A model generated the notes under the pieces. That model ran no database searches. It was given only the letters and a program-made list of their open reading frames with translations, and was not told where the DNA came from. The translations under genes were made by a program, and so were the position numbers. Of a DNA stretch of 64,000 nucleotides, positions 7,797 to 19,735 are shown one piece after another. Origin of the DNA: Litoreibacter albidus (GTDB lineage Bacteria; Pseudomonadota; Alphaproteobacteria; Rhodobacterales; Rhodobacteraceae); NCBI RefSeq assembly GCF_900107015.1, contig NZ_FNOI01000003.1, positions 1 to 64,000 of the forward strand. The letters run 5' to 3'. Positions within the stretch are counted from its first letter, which is position 1. Each line of letters starts with the position of its first letter.

Positions 7797-10553
7797 GTGA
7801 GCGACACGCCGGAAACCCCTGAAAACGAAGACGAAAACACACCGTTCCGCATGCATCATGACGGGCCGCAGATCAACATTGCCGACGAGATGAAGACCTC
7901 CTTCCTCGAATACGCGATGAGTGTGATTATCTCGCGGGCGATTCCCGACCTGCGCGACGGCCTGAAGCCGGTGCACCGCCGCATCCTTTATGCGATGTAT
8001 GAGACCGGCAACACGCACGACAAGTCGTACAAAAAATCTGCCCGTCCCGTCGGCGACGTCATGGGTAAATACCACCCGCACGGCGACAGCGCGATCTATG
8101 ACGCGTTGGTGCGTATGGCGCAGGATTTCTCCATGTCGCTGCCTTTGCTTGATGGTCAGGGCAACTTCGGCTCCATGGACGGCGATAACCCCGCCGCGAT
8201 GCGCTATACAGAAGTGCGCATGGACAAGCCCGCAGGTTCCCTGCTGGCGGATATCGAAAAAGACACAGTCGACTTCCAAGACAACTACGATGGCAAGGAC
8301 CGTGAACCCTCCGTTCTGCCCGCCCGCTTCCCCAACATGCTGGTCAACGGCGCTGGCGGTATCGCGGTGGGTATGGCCACGAACATCCCGCCCCACAACT
8401 TGGGCGAGGTCATCGACGCGACGCTGGCGCTGATCGAAAGCCCAGACCTGGACGAGCACCAGTTGATGGAATACGTCCCCGCCCCCGATTTCCCGACAGG
8501 CGGCATCATCCTTGGCCGTTCCGGCGCGATCAAGGCTTATACAGAGGGGCGCGGCTCGGTCATCGTGCGCTCCAAAACCCACGTGGAAGAAATCCGCAAA
8601 GACCGCTTTGCCATCATCATCACCGAAATCCCGTATCAGGTGAACAAGGCCACGATGATCGAGCGGATAGCGGAAACCGCACGCGACAAAAAGATCGAAG
8701 GCATCAGCCACGTCCAAGACGAATCCGACCGCGTCGGCGTCCGCGTCGTGGTGGAGTTGAAACGCGACGCCACCGCAGAGGTGGTGCTGAACCAATTGTT
8801 CCGCTTCACGCCCATGCAAACCAGCTTTGCCTGTAACATGCTGGCGCTGAACGGCGGCAAGCCGGAGCAGCTGACCCTGCGCACGTTCCTGACCAACTTC
8901 ATCGCCTTCCGCGAAGAAGTGGTGGCCCGCCGCACCGCATTCGAGCTGCGCAAAGCCCGCGAACGCAGCCACATCTTGTGTGGCTTGGCCGTGGCCGTCA
9001 CCAACATCGACGAAATCGTTGCGACCATCCGATCCTCCACCGACGCTGCCGAAGCGCGCAGCCGCTTGATGACCCGCGCGTGGCCAGCCGCCGACATCGC
9101 GCAATATATCAAGCTGATCGACGACCCGACCCACACGGTCAACGACGATGGCACCTACCACCTGTCCGAAACCCAAGCCCGTGCCATTCTGGAACTGCGC
9201 CTGCAACGCCTGACACAAATCGGCGTGAAAGAGGTTACGGACGAACTGGAAGAACTTGCCAAGAAGATCACCGAATACCTCGCCATCCTGCGCTCTCGTG
9301 AGCGGATTATGGGCATCATCGCGGATGAGCTGACCGAGGTAAAAGAACAGTTTGCCGTCCCACGTCGCACGGAGATCGTCGACTGGTCCGGCGACATGGA
9401 AGACGAAGACCTGATCGAGAAAGAGGACATGGTCGTCACGATCACCCAGTCCGGCTGGATCAAACGCACGCCGCTTGCCGAATTCCGCGCGCAACGTCGC
9501 GGCGGCAAGGGCCTGTCTGGCATGTCCACCAAGGACGACGATGTCGTCACCCAGCTGTTCGTCGCCAATACGCACACACAGCTGTTGTTCTTCACCACCG
9601 ACGGCATGGCCTACAAGCTGAAGACATGGCGCCTGCCCCAAGGCGGCCGCACCGCCAAAGGCAAGGCAATCGTCAACATCCTGCCAATCCCGACTGGCGT
9701 GTCCATCGCGGCGATCATGCCTGTGGACCGCGACGAGAAGGAATGGGGCGATCTGCAAATCATGTTCGCCACAACCGCTGGCGACGTGCGCCGCAACGCG
9801 CTGTCGGACTTCACCAACGTTATGCGCAACGGCAAGATCGCTATGAAACTGCCGGAGGGTGTGGAACTGGTAAATGCCCGCATCTGCGATGAGAACGATG
9901 ACGTCATGCTCATCACCAACGCAGGTCGCGGCATTCGCTTCCCGACCACCGACGTGCGCGTCTTCTCCTCTCGCAGCTCCACCGGTGTGCGCGGTATCCG
10001 TTTGCAGGACAACCAGCGCGTCGTCTCCATGTCGATCATCCGCCACTTCGAGGCTGATCCAGCAGAGCGCGCCGCATATCTTAAAATGCGTCGCGCTGTC
10101 ATGGGCTTAGCGGACGATGCTGACGCAGAGGATGAAGAGGCTATCGCAGGCGATATCAGCCAGGACCGCTATGACGAGATGTTCGCGTTCGAGGATCTGA
10201 TCCTCACCATCACCAAAGGCGGCGCAGGCAAGCTCAGCTCCTCGCATGATTATCCGGTGCGCGGGCGCGGCGGCATGGGCGTTACGGCAATGGATAAAAC
10301 CATGCGCGGCGGCGAAATCATCGCCTCCTTCCCAGTGGAGACCAGTGACCAGATCATGCTGGCCACATCCAAAGGCCAGTCCATCCGCTGCCCTGTCGAA
10401 GGCATCTCCTTCCGGTCGCGCTCTGCGGGTGGGGTTAAGGTCTTCAACACCGGCAAGGGTGAAGAGGTCGTATCAGTGGCCTACATCGCCGACCAAGGGG
10501 AAGAAGACAGTGACGCGGAGGCGACAACCGACGTCGTTACCGACGAAAGCTAA
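7797..10553 (+). CDS. gyrA: DNA gyrase subunit A
   Basis: This is a full-length 918-residue GyrA starting at a GTG. The breakage-reunion domain has the active-site tyrosine at Y137 (AAMRYTE). The quinolone pocket has S98 and D102, equal to the sensitive E. coli S83 and D87. The C-terminal wrapping domain has the canonical GyrA box QRRGGKG near residue 565, which separates gyrase from ParC. With GyrB it introduces negative supercoils using ATP. The tail is acidic. A hairpin terminator follows the stop. Confidence 0.97.
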   Translation: MSDTPETPENEDENTPFRMHHDGPQINIADEMKTSFLEYAMSVIISRAIPDLRDGLKPVHRRILYAMYETGNTHDKSYKKSARPVGDVMGKYHPHGDSAIYDALVRMAQDFSMSLPLLDGQGNFGSMDGDNPAAMRYTEVRMDKPAGSLLADIEKDTVDFQDNYDGKDREPSVLPARFPNMLVNGAGGIAVGMATNIPPHNLGEVIDATLALIESPDLDEHQLMEYVPAPDFPTGGIILGRSGAIKAYTEGRGSVIVRSKTHVEEIRKDRFAIIITEIPYQVNKATMIERIAETARDKKIEGISHVQDESDRVGVRVVVELKRDATAEVVLNQLFRFTPMQTSFACNMLALNGGKPEQLTLRTFLTNFIAFREEVVARRTAFELRKARERSHILCGLAVAVTNIDEIVATIRSSTDAAEARSRLMTRAWPAADIAQYIKLIDDPTHTVNDDGTYHLSETQARAILELRLQRLTQIGVKEVTDELEELAKKITEYLAILRSRERIMGIIADELTEVKEQFAVPRRTEIVDWSGDMEDEDLIEKEDMVVTITQSGWIKRTPLAEFRAQRRGGKGLSGMSTKDDDVVTQLFVANTHTQLLFFTTDGMAYKLKTWRLPQGGRTAKGKAIVNILPIPTGVSIAAIMPVDRDEKEWGDLQIMFATTAGDVRRNALSDFTNVMRNGKIAMKLPEGVELVNARICDENDDVMLITNAGRGIRFPTTDVRVFSSRSSTGVRGIRLQDNQRVVSMSIIRHFEADPAERAAYLKMRRAVMGLADDADAEDEEAIAGDISQDRYDEMFAFEDLILTITKGGAGKLSSSHDYPVRGRGGMGVTAMDKTMRGGEIIASFPVETSDQIMLATSKGQSIRCPVEGISFRSRSAGGVKVFNTGKGEEVVSVAYIADQGEEDSDAEATTDVVTDES

Positions 10554-10573
10554 GCCCCTTCCGATACGTTTAG

Positions 10574-10608
10574 AATGGCCGTCCCAACAGGGCGGCCATT
10601 TTGCTTTG
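10574..10608 (+). terminator. Terminator after gyrA
   Basis: An inverted repeat (AATGGCCG, one bulged T, CCC / GGG CGGCCATT) closes over a short AACA loop and is followed by a weak T-rich stretch. It sits 20 bp after the gyrA stop. Transcription of trmFO probably restarts within the following 35 bp. Confidence 0.6.
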
Positions 10609-10640
10609 TACTTGCCCCCGCGCTGCGCTACATCCGCCCC

Positions 10641-11999
10641 ATGACAGATAGCATCCTCAATATCATCGGTGGCGGCATGGCAGGCTCTGAAGCCGCTTGG
10701 CAGGCCGCAAACATGGGCGTCAAAGTGGTCATCCACGAAATGCGCCCGAAGGTCGAAACCTTCGCCCACCGCACGGGCGATCTGGCGGAAATGGTGTGCT
10801 CCAACTCCTTCCGCTCCGACGACAGTGAGCAGAACGCCGTGGGCCTCCTCCATTGGGAGATGCGACAAGCGGGCGGCATCATCATGGAAATGGCCGACAA
10901 ACACGCCCTGCCCGCAGGCAGCGCCTTGGCCGTGGACCGCGACCCCTTCGCGCAATCCGTCACTGCCAAGATCATGGCTCATCCGAATATCTCGGTGTCT
11001 TACGAACCGATCGAGGAGCTGCCCACCAGCGGCAACTGGATCATAGCCACGGGGCCGTTGACCTCGCCCGGCTTGGCAAGCGCTATCGCCGCCGAGACCG
11101 GACAGGACGCGCTGGCCTTCTTCGACGCCATCGCGCCGATCATCTATTTCGACACCATCAACATGGACAAAGCGTGGTTCCAATCGCGCTACGACAAGGG
11201 CGAGACGGAGGAGGACCGCACTGCCTACCTCAACTGTCCGATGGACAAAGACACCTACGAGGCCTTCATCGACGCGCTTTTGGCAGCCGAGAAGACCGAA
11301 TTCAAAGAAGGTGAAACCGCAGGCTATTTCGACGGCTGCCTCCCGATTGAGGTGATGGCGGATCGCGGCCGCGAAACCTTGCGCTATGGCCCGATGAAGC
11401 CCGTTGGCCTGACCAACCCGCACCAGCCGGACATTAAGGCCCACGCCATCGTGCAACTGCGCCGCGACAACGCCTTGGGCACTTTGTTCAACATCGTCGG
11501 CTTCCAGACCAAAATGAAATACGGCGCGCAAAAGGAAGTTTTACGCATGATCCCTGGACTGGAGGAGGCCGAGTTCGCCAGACTTGGTGGCATCCACCGC
11601 AACACATTTATCAACTCCCCCACATTGCTGGACGGGCAGATGCGTCTGAAATCGAAGCCACATTTGCGCTTCGCAGGGCAAATCACCGGCGTTGAGGGAT
11701 ACGTGGAATCCGCCGCCATGGGCCTTTTGGCGGGGCGCTACGCGGCGGCCGAAATGCTGGGCCACACGCTGGATGTTCCGTCACCAGATACCGCAATGGG
11801 CGCTTTGGTGACGCATATCACCGGCGGCGCGGAGGCAAAAACCTTCCAACCGATGAACATCAACTTCGGGTTATTCCCGCCAGTAGTGGACGCCAAAACG
11901 GGCCGCCGCAACCGCGCCACCCGCTACAAGATGTACACCGACCGCGCGAAACAGGCTTGGACCGACTGGCTTGATGATGCACGGCTGCACGACGCCTAG
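10641..11999 (+). CDS. trmFO: tRNA (uracil-54-C5)-methyltransferase, folate/FAD dependent
   Basis: The 452-residue protein starts at the ATG at 10641, with an N-terminal FAD-binding motif ([13 protein letters not shown]). It continues with the GidA-like core, including [11 protein letters not shown], the [10 protein letters not shown] segment and [18 protein letters not shown] near the C-terminus. All are characteristic of TrmFO. The enzyme makes m5U54 in the T-loop of tRNAs using methylenetetrahydrofolate. An in-frame upstream start lies inside the gyrA terminator and is not used. gluQ follows after 45 bp. Confidence 0.95.
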   Translation: MTDSILNIIGGGMAGSEAAWQAANMGVKVVIHEMRPKVETFAHRTGDLAEMVCSNSFRSDDSEQNAVGLLHWEMRQAGGIIMEMADKHALPAGSALAVDRDPFAQSVTAKIMAHPNISVSYEPIEELPTSGNWIIATGPLTSPGLASAIAAETGQDALAFFDAIAPIIYFDTINMDKAWFQSRYDKGETEEDRTAYLNCPMDKDTYEAFIDALLAAEKTEFKEGETAGYFDGCLPIEVMADRGRETLRYGPMKPVGLTNPHQPDIKAHAIVQLRRDNALGTLFNIVGFQTKMKYGAQKEVLRMIPGLEEAEFARLGGIHRNTFINSPTLLDGQMRLKSKPHLRFAGQITGVEGYVESAAMGLLAGRYAAAEMLGHTLDVPSPDTAMGALVTHITGGAEAKTFQPMNINFGLFPPVVDAKTGRRNRATRYKMYTDRAKQAWTDWLDDARLHDA

Positions 12000-12044
12000 G
12001 GAATTTGCCACCGTGGGCGGCATACTCGAACTGGTCGCAAACAC

Positions 12045-12923
12045 ATGACGTACCGCACCCGATTTGCTCCGTCCCCGACGGGCCCGCTGCACCTTGGGCA
12101 CGCCTATTCCGCGCTTCTGGCGCGGGACATGGCCGAGGCACATCGCGGCAAATTCCTGCTGCGGATTGAGGACATCGACCAAAGCCGCGCACGCCCGCAC
12201 TGGGAGGCACAGATTTACGACGACTTGGCATGGCTTGGCCTCACGTGGCCCCAGCCCGTCATGCGCCAATCGGACCGTTTGCAATTCTACAACGCGGCAT
12301 TACGCAAACTTTGGGCGCTCGGGCTGCTGTTTCACTGCACCTGCAATCGACGCGATATCCAAGAGGCCGCCTCTGCCCCGCAAGAAGGCGGTGCCCCTAT
12401 TATGGGGCCGGACGGGATCGTCTATCCCGGCACCTGCCGCCACAGACATTCGCAAGACGGGGCCGTGCCCTTCCCCGGAAACGCCGCGCTTCGGCTAGAC
12501 ATGGCGCGCGCTGCGACCATGCTCAGCCAACCGGAGGCTCTCGCTTTTCTTGAGACTGGGCAAGGCCCCGACGGCCAGACGGGCCATATCCGCTTCACCG
12601 AAGAAGATCTGTTAACCACAATAGGCGACGTCGTGCTGTGCAGGCGCGATATGGGCACATCGTATCATCTGTCGGTCGTGCTAGACGACGCAGCGCAGGG
12701 CATCACCCATGTGGTGCGCGGCCGCGATTTGTTCGAGGCGAGCAAGATTCACGTGGTTCTACAACGTGTTCTAGGCCTTCCGGTCCCCACCTATCATCAT
12801 CATGATTTGATCCGCGACGCGGAGGGCAAGCGTCTGGCCAAACGCGACGACGCGCGCGCCATCGCCAAATACCGCGATGACGGCCTGCGCCCTGAAGACA
12901 TTCGCGCGATGGTCGGGCTTTAG
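12045..12923 (+). CDS. gluQ: Glutamyl-Q tRNA(Asp) synthetase
   Basis: This is a 292-residue truncated glutamyl-tRNA synthetase. It has the HIGH-like motif in FAPSPTGPLHLGH, the RIEDID segment, and a KMSKS-like KRLAKRD near the C-terminus, but no anticodon-binding domain. A zinc site is suggested by C-x-C (CTCNRRD) followed by YPGTCRH. GluQ attaches glutamate to the queuosine base of tRNA-Asp rather than to the CCA end. Its stop codon overlaps that of the convergent hisI by four bases. Confidence 0.94.
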   Translation: MTYRTRFAPSPTGPLHLGHAYSALLARDMAEAHRGKFLLRIEDIDQSRARPHWEAQIYDDLAWLGLTWPQPVMRQSDRLQFYNAALRKLWALGLLFHCTCNRRDIQEAASAPQEGGAPIMGPDGIVYPGTCRHRHSQDGAVPFPGNAALRLDMARAATMLSQPEALAFLETGQGPDGQTGHIRFTEEDLLTTIGDVVLCRRDMGTSYHLSVVLDDAAQGITHVVRGRDLFEASKIHVVLQRVLGLPVPTYHHHDLIRDAEGKRLAKRDDARAIAKYRDDGLRPEDIRAMVGL

Positions 12924-13282
12924 CTTTCGGGCTTCATCAACTCGCGTTCTGTGCCGTCCTCAACGGACGTATAAAGGCAGCTGCGCCGATTGGTGTGACA
13001 CGCCGGACCGACCTGTTCCACCACCGCCAGCAGGCAGTCGCGGTCACAATCCACGCGCAGATCAATCAACGTCTGCGTGTGGCCGGACGACTCGCCCTTG
13101 ATCCAAAACGCCTGACGTGACCGCGACCAATAGGTCACTTTCCGCGTCTCAAGCGTTTGTGCTACTGCATCGGCGTTCATCCATGCCAACATCAGCACCT
13201 CCCCGCTGGCGTGGTCTTGGGCGATCACTGGCAGCAGCCCTTGGTCGTTATAGGTCAGTGTTTCAGGATCGAAGCGGGTCAT
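12920..13282 (-). CDS. hisI: Phosphoribosyl-AMP cyclohydrolase
   Basis: The protein has 120 residues from the ATG at 13282, which has AAAGGT upstream. It carries the metal-binding signature VDCDRD around residues 78-82 and GPACHTNRRSC at 92-102. It opens the adenine ring of PR-AMP in histidine biosynthesis. No HisE domain is fused, which is the usual single-domain form in this group. It is convergent with gluQ and divergent from the scaffold gene. Confidence 0.95.
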   Translation of the reverse strand: MTRFDPETLTYNDQGLLPVIAQDHASGEVLMLAWMNADAVAQTLETRKVTYWSRSRQAFWIKGESSGHTQTLIDLRVDCDRDCLLAVVEQVGPACHTNRRSCLYTSVEDGTERELMKPES

Positions 13283-13363
13283 GGGATTTACCTTTTGCAA
13301 ACGTCGCACTAGGGCTTATCTATGGTTCTGACCTTGTTGAAAAGGCCCGATAGGAGCGCGTCA

Positions 13364-13816
13364 ATGTCTGAGAATACCGATCTGATCAAGCTCTACTCGG
13401 GGCAGATACTGGCACTGGCAGCGGATATTCCGCTGACCGACCGCCTTGATGCGCCACAAGCTTCGGTCAAACGCCGCTCCCCGTTGTGCGGCTCGACTGT
13501 CACCGTGGATCTGGACATGGACGGCGACCGCATCGCGGCCTTCGGGCAAGACGTGAAGGCCTGCGCCTTGGGTCAAGCGGCGGCCTCCGTTGTGGGCGGC
13601 GCAATTTTGGGGCGCACGGAAACCGAAGTCCGCGCCGCGCAAAGCCAGCTGAAGGCCATGCTGAAATCCGACGGCCCTGCCCCTGACGCGCCATTCGATG
13701 ACCTGAAGGTGCTGTTGCCCGCAAAAGAATTCAAGAACCGCCACGCGTCAATCATGCTCGCCCTTGATGCAACCGTCGAGGCGATGGAACAGGCACGCAA
13801 CGCCAACTGCGCATAA
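13364..13816 (+). CDS. Iron-sulfur cluster assembly scaffold-like protein (IscU/NifU family)
   Basis: The protein has 150 residues; the start at 13364 follows AGGAGCG, while an upstream in-frame start at 13322 lacks this. The fold matches the IscU/NifU N-terminal family. C42 sits in LCGS and C67 in ACALGQAAAS, equivalent to the first two cluster ligands. The third ligand position is NRHAS (H127) where IscU has Cys. Family members of this length are often annotated as scaffold proteins. Whether it carries a cluster with the Cys/Cys/His set is open. Confidence 0.8.
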   Translation: MSENTDLIKLYSGQILALAADIPLTDRLDAPQASVKRRSPLCGSTVTVDLDMDGDRIAAFGQDVKACALGQAAASVVGGAILGRTETEVRAAQSQLKAMLKSDGPAPDAPFDDLKVLLPAKEFKNRHASIMLALDATVEAMEQARNANCA

Positions 13817-13850
13817 AAAAAGCCGCTACGTCCGGGCGGGACGCAGCGGC
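13815..13850 (-). terminator. Hairpin terminator serving the minus strand
   Basis: GCCGCT-A-CGTCC pairs with GGACG-C-AGCGGC across a five-base loop. On the minus strand the hairpin is followed directly by a run of seven T, so it terminates leftward transcription, for example from the small SOS-linked gene at 13983-14105. It also lies just after the scaffold gene stop and may work in both directions. Confidence 0.7.
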
Positions 13851-13982
13851 CAGTCAGCTAGTCTCATCAGTCGTGATACGCACCGAGGCAGTCGGCATAG
13901 TTGGGGACATTGCGTATCCCCCGACGGGTAACGGGACAGAAAACCGGTCGAGGCTGGACGAAAGACAGCAGGCAGTTAACTC

Positions 13983-14105
13983 CTAGAATAGCGTTGGAAG
14001 GTAGAGGGCGACCGTCATCATCACGCCGATGGATGCGATTCCGGCCGCATCGTGCATCAAGGCTTTAGGGGACCGGGTAAGGACCTCGCGAAAATCTTTG
14101 ATCAT
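13983..14105 (-). CDS. 40-residue single-span membrane peptide behind a LexA box
   Basis: The ORF runs from the ATG at 14105, preceded by GGGAGAG at good spacing, to TAG. Residues 1-19 are polar and charged (MIKDFREVLTRSPKALMHD). Residues about 20-40 form a hydrophobic span ending LPTLF. A perfect LexA-type box lies about 68 bp upstream of the start and a hairpin with a T-run lies downstream, so it looks like its own transcription unit between recG and the terminator. Caulobacter SidA (29 aa) is a known SOS-induced membrane division inhibitor. The resemblance here is in size, topology and regulation, not clear sequence identity. Function is inferred only. Confidence 0.65.
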   Translation of the reverse strand: MIKDFREVLTRSPKALMHDAAGIASIGVMMTVALYLPTLF

Positions 14106-14172
14106 GTGAACTCTCCCTGCTCTTAAACGCTTCTGTTGCGCCTTTGTTCTCATTTTAACCATGTTCTGTAAA

Positions 14173-14187
14173 GAACTTTTTAAGAAC
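14173..14187 (-). promoter_or_regulatory. LexA (SOS) box upstream of the 40-aa gene
   Basis: On the coding (minus) strand this reads GTTC-TTAAAAA-GTTC, an exact match to the alphaproteobacterial LexA consensus GTTC-N7-GTTC. A further GTTC lies six bases from the same site (GTTC-N6-GTTC, towards 14198), and GAAC/GTTC half-sites flank it. It lies in the gap between the recG stop and the small gene's start. Confidence 0.75.
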
Positions 14188-14226
14188 ATTTGCGAACAAA
14201 ATGTAAGGGGCCTGCGGGAAAAGCTG

Positions 14227-16317
14227 CTAACCAATTGATATTAAACGGATCGATTTGTCTTGTTCCATCAACCACAAAAGAACACGCGCCGCCTCTCCAC
14301 GCGGCGATGTCAGCGACGGATCATCCACCAGAAGTTTGCGGGCGTCGCTTTGGGCGACTTCCATCAGTGCGGTTTGGGTTTCCATATCCGCGATGCGAAA
14401 ACGCGGCATACCACTTTGCGCGGTGCCAATCAGATCCCCTGCCCCGCGAATGGCCAAGTCTTCCTCCGATATCCGGAACCCGTCCTCCGTCTCGCGCATG
14501 ATGCGCAGACGACGTTTGGCGGTCTCGGTTAACGGGTCTTGAAACAGCAGCAAGCAGGTGGAGGCCGCGTCCCCGCGCCCGACCCTCCCGCGCAATTGGT
14601 GTAACTGTGCAAGGCCAAAGGTTTCCGCCCGCTCGATCACCATCACCGTCGCGTTGGGCACGTTCACCCCCACCTCGATCACCGTGGTGGCGACCAGCAC
14701 CGAGGTCTCCCCCGCCACGAACTTGGCCATCGCCGCGTCTTTCTCAGCGGGTGGCATTTGCCCGTGGACAAGGCCGACCACATCTTCCCCCAACGCGGCG
14801 CGCAACCTTTTGAACCGGTCTTCTGCCGCGGTTTTGTCGCTCAGCTCGCTCTCCTCGACCAACGGGCAAACCCAGTAAGCCTGCCGGCCCTCAGCAATCA
14901 CGCCGCGCAGCTTGGAGACGACTTCGTCAAGGCGCGCGGTGGACACCGACGCCGTGGTGATCGGTTTGCGCCCTGGTGGTTTTTCGTCCAACACCGACAC
15001 ATCCATGTCGCCATATTGCGCCAACGCCAAGGAGCGCGGGATCGGTGTAGCCGTCATCACCAGCACGTCAACGGCGCGGCCCTTCGCCCCCAACTCGGAG
15101 CGTTGGTTCACCCCGAAGCGGTGCTGCTCATCCACCACCGCAAGCCTAAGATCATGGAACTCCACATCTTTTTGGAACACTGCATGCGTGCCCACTAAAA
15201 CATGGATGCGCCCATCCGCCAGCGCCGCCAGCTTCGCCGCACGCTCCGTCCCTTTATCGCGTCCGGTCAGAAGCTCCAATACGACGCCAGCGTCGGCCGC
15301 CAATGGGACCAGACTCTCATGATGCTGACGCGCCAAAATCTCGGTCGGGGCCATCATGACGCCCTGCCCGCCGGCCTCCACCGCCGCGAGCAATGCCATG
15401 AAGGCGACCAGCGTTTTGCCCGCCCCCACGTCGCCTTGCAGCAACCGGTTCATCCGGATCGGCGCCGCCATATCCGCCGCGATTTCCGCCACTGCTCGGG
15501 TCTGCGCGCCCGTCGGGCTGTAGGGCAAGGCCGCCAAAACCTTCGATTGATACGCCCCAGTGGCCGTGCTGGACACGCCGGGTTTGGCGCGAACGGTTGC
15601 GCGCGCCAGCCCAAGTGTCAGTTGATGCGCAAAAAACTCGTCGTAAGCCAAGCGCTGCCGCACGGGATGGGTCGCGGTGATATCGGCCAACGCCGTTGGC
15701 CTATGCGCGGCGCGAATGGCGTCCGCCCAATCCGGCCAGCCGGTTTTCGCCTTCTGCCCCGGATCAATCCACTCCGCCAACTCCGGTATGCGCGGCAACG
15801 CAGACTGCGCCGCCTTGTGGAAAACCCGCTGCGTGACCCCGTGGGTCAGTGGATAGACAGGTTCAAACGCGGGGATTTCATCTGCGCGGTCCACAGGCAG
15901 CATATGATCGGGATGCACCATTTGCGCCACCCCGTCGAACATTTCGACCTTGCCTGACACCAAGCGTCGCTGCCCCGTCGGCAACTGCTTTTGCAGATAA
16001 TCGCCATGCGCATGAAAGAACACCAAGCGGAATTCCAGCTTCTCGTCGCGCACATGCACATGGTACGGACGCCCCCGCGAGCGCGGCGGAACATGCATGC
16101 CAATCTCGACCTCAACCGTCACCACACCGGGCAAAACGGCGTCTTGTACCGATGATTTGACCGCACGGTCCACGCCGGACAATGGCAAGGTGAAGATCAA
16201 ATCACGCGGTTTCTCAATTGCCAAGTGCTCAAAATTCTTGGCAATCTTCGGGCCGACGCCGTCCAACTCCGTAAGGGCGCTGAACAGCGGAAACAATATT
16301 TCAGGACGCCCCGCCAC
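14227..16317 (-). CDS. recG: ATP-dependent DNA helicase RecG
   Basis: The 696-residue protein has an N-terminal wedge/OB domain (GVGPKIAKNFEHL near the start), then Walker A GDVGAGKT, the DExH-type box DEQHRFGV, the ATPIPRSLAL motif and helicase C-terminal motifs (VGRGD). RecG remodels stalled replication forks and Holliday junctions. It begins six bases after the ligA stop, so both are in one transcription unit. Confidence 0.97.
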   Translation of the reverse strand: MAGRPEILFPLFSALTELDGVGPKIAKNFEHLAIEKPRDLIFTLPLSGVDRAVKSSVQDAVLPGVVTVEVEIGMHVPPRSRGRPYHVHVRDEKLEFRLVFFHAHGDYLQKQLPTGQRRLVSGKVEMFDGVAQMVHPDHMLPVDRADEIPAFEPVYPLTHGVTQRVFHKAAQSALPRIPELAEWIDPGQKAKTGWPDWADAIRAAHRPTALADITATHPVRQRLAYDEFFAHQLTLGLARATVRAKPGVSSTATGAYQSKVLAALPYSPTGAQTRAVAEIAADMAAPIRMNRLLQGDVGAGKTLVAFMALLAAVEAGGQGVMMAPTEILARQHHESLVPLAADAGVVLELLTGRDKGTERAAKLAALADGRIHVLVGTHAVFQKDVEFHDLRLAVVDEQHRFGVNQRSELGAKGRAVDVLVMTATPIPRSLALAQYGDMDVSVLDEKPPGRKPITTASVSTARLDEVVSKLRGVIAEGRQAYWVCPLVEESELSDKTAAEDRFKRLRAALGEDVVGLVHGQMPPAEKDAAMAKFVAGETSVLVATTVIEVGVNVPNATVMVIERAETFGLAQLHQLRGRVGRGDAASTCLLLFQDPLTETAKRRLRIMRETEDGFRISEEDLAIRGAGDLIGTAQSGMPRFRIADMETQTALMEVAQSDARKLLVDDPSLTSPRGEAARVLLWLMEQDKSIRLISIG

Positions 16318-16323
16318 GGCGAT

Positions 16324-18474
<2,151 letters not shown>

Positions 18475-18577
18475 TCACTTCTCGCGCTGTTCTTGATATG
18501 GCGAGAAGGCGAAGCCGTCCAGTCGTCCAGCCCCAAGTCGTGGCCTTTCCGGCGTTTTCCTGTGGTGCGGGCCAAAT

Positions 18578-18613
18578 GAAAAGGCGCGCCCGTTTCTCGG
18601 GGCACGCCTTTTC
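18578..18613 (-). terminator. Terminator after ctrA
   Basis: GAAAAGGCG-c-GCCC pairs with GGGC-a-CGCCTTTTC, giving a long hairpin with a T-run on either strand. It sits between the ctrA stop and the ligA start and would separate the ctrA transcript from ligA-recG. Confidence 0.75.
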
Positions 18614-18637
18614 CATCGTCACACTTATCGCCGTGCT

Positions 18638-19360
18638 TTAGCCGCTCACAGCCAGCTGCTTCAGGTCTTCCGTCTGCGTCATCGGTTGTGGATCGCGCAG
18701 AACATAGCCCCGCCCCCACACCGTCTCAATGTTGCTTCCGCCGCCAGTGGCAGTCGCCAGTTTCTTGCGCAGCTTGCAGATGAATACGTCGATGATCTTC
18801 AATTCCGGCTCGTCCATCCCGCCGTAAAGGTGGTTCAAGAACATCTCTTTCGTCAGGGTCGTGCCTTTACGCAGGCTCAACAGTTCCAGCATCTGGTACT
18901 CTTTGCCCGTCAAATGCACGGGGGCGCCGTTCACATCCACGGTTTTCGCGTCAAGGTTCACGGCAATCTGCCCCGTTTGGATAATCGACTGCGAATGCCC
19001 TTTGGAGCGGCGGATAATAGCGTGAATACGCGCAACCAATTCTTCGCGGTGGAATGGCTTGGTTAAGTAATCGTCCGCGCCGAACCCGAATCCTTTCAGC
19101 TTGCTGTCCGTGTCGTCGGCGCCAGACAGAATCAAAATCGGCGTCTCAATACGGGCTTGCCGCAACTGGCGCAGCACCTCATGGCCCGTCATATCGGGTA
19201 AATTTAGGTCTAGCAGGATTAAGTCGTAGTCATACAACTTAGCCAAATCGATGCCTTCCTCCCCCAGATCGGTGGAATAGACATTCAGGTTTGCGTGGGT
19301 CAGCATCATAGAGATGGACTTGGCGGTAGTCGGATCGTCTTCGACGAGAAGCACTCGCAT
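18638..19360 (-). CDS. ctrA: Cell-cycle response regulator CtrA
   Basis: The protein has 240 residues from the ATG at 19360, which has GGAG upstream; an earlier start at 19411 lacks support. The receiver domain holds the phospho-acceptor D51 in [11 protein letters not shown]. The OmpR-type winged helix carries the near-invariant CtrA segments [17 protein letters not shown] and [13 protein letters not shown]. CtrA controls motility, gene transfer agents and cell-cycle genes in alphaproteobacteria. The C-terminus ends in VSG, not the Ala-Ala that directs ClpXP degradation in Caulobacter. The sciP gene lies just upstream on the same strand. Confidence 0.95.
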   Translation of the reverse strand: MRVLLVEDDPTTAKSISMMLTHANLNVYSTDLGEEGIDLAKLYDYDLILLDLNLPDMTGHEVLRQLRQARIETPILILSGADDTDSKLKGFGFGADDYLTKPFHREELVARIHAIIRRSKGHSQSIIQTGQIAVNLDAKTVDVNGAPVHLTGKEYQMLELLSLRKGTTLTKEMFLNHLYGGMDEPELKIIDVFICKLRKKLATATGGGSNIETVWGRGYVLRDPQPMTQTEDLKQLAVSG

Positions 19361-19415
19361 TATTTGTTCTCCGGTATACGTCCCCTCAAGTATGTTAACA
19401 TTAAAATGCAAAAGG

Positions 19416-19430
19416 TTAATTTGAAGTTAC
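19416..19430 (+). promoter_or_regulatory. Candidate CtrA site between sciP and ctrA
   Basis: TTAA-TTTGAAG-TTAC matches the CtrA consensus TTAA-N7-TTAA with one mismatch in the last base. It lies 56-70 bp upstream of the ctrA start, inside the 72-bp gap after sciP, where autoregulation would act. Further TTAA tetramers cluster nearby. Confidence 0.45.
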
Positions 19431-19432
19431 CG

Positions 19433-19735
19433 TTAACCCTGCGTCTCGTCCAAATCGTTATTATTCCGGTAGCTTTGCAACGATGTCGCCCGTAATGCGG
19501 ACGCCCCATGATGCGCGAGGGCGGATCGCCATGCGGTCAATTCCTCCTCCGAGAGGCCGTACATCTCGCAAGCCTCCCGCGCGGAAATCAGCCCTGACTC
19601 AACGCCGTGCACCACCAAGGCTTTCCGCCTCGCCACCCACCGGCGGGTTGTTTTATCCGGCAGATCAGCGCGACTCATCGTGGTGCCATCCGGCAAAGTG
19701 ACCGTGCGCGGTCCGGTTTCTCGTTTCAGATACAT
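19433..19735 (-). CDS. sciP: CtrA inhibitor SciP (DUF1153 family)
   Basis: The 100-residue DUF1153 protein starts at the ATG at 19735, with a GTG directly before it. The diagnostic stretch [11 protein letters not shown] is followed by a helix-turn-helix-like region ([17 protein letters not shown]), a tryptophan, and [14 protein letters not shown] near the end. Caulobacter SciP binds CtrA and blocks its activation of target promoters. Here the gene sits directly upstream of ctrA on the same strand, so antagonist and target may be co-expressed. Family recognition is from memory of the conserved motif. Confidence 0.85.
   Translation of the reverse strand: MYLKRETGPRTVTLPDGTTMSRADLPDKTTRRWVARRKALVVHGVESGLISAREACEMYGLSEEELTAWRSALAHHGASALRATSLQSYRNNNDLDETQG

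Noticed and set aside
7749-10046. 765-aa ORF on the minus strand opposite gyrA
   Set aside because: Antisense frame of a strongly conserved gene; the His/Ala/Asp-rich translation is the usual shadow of high-GC coding DNA.
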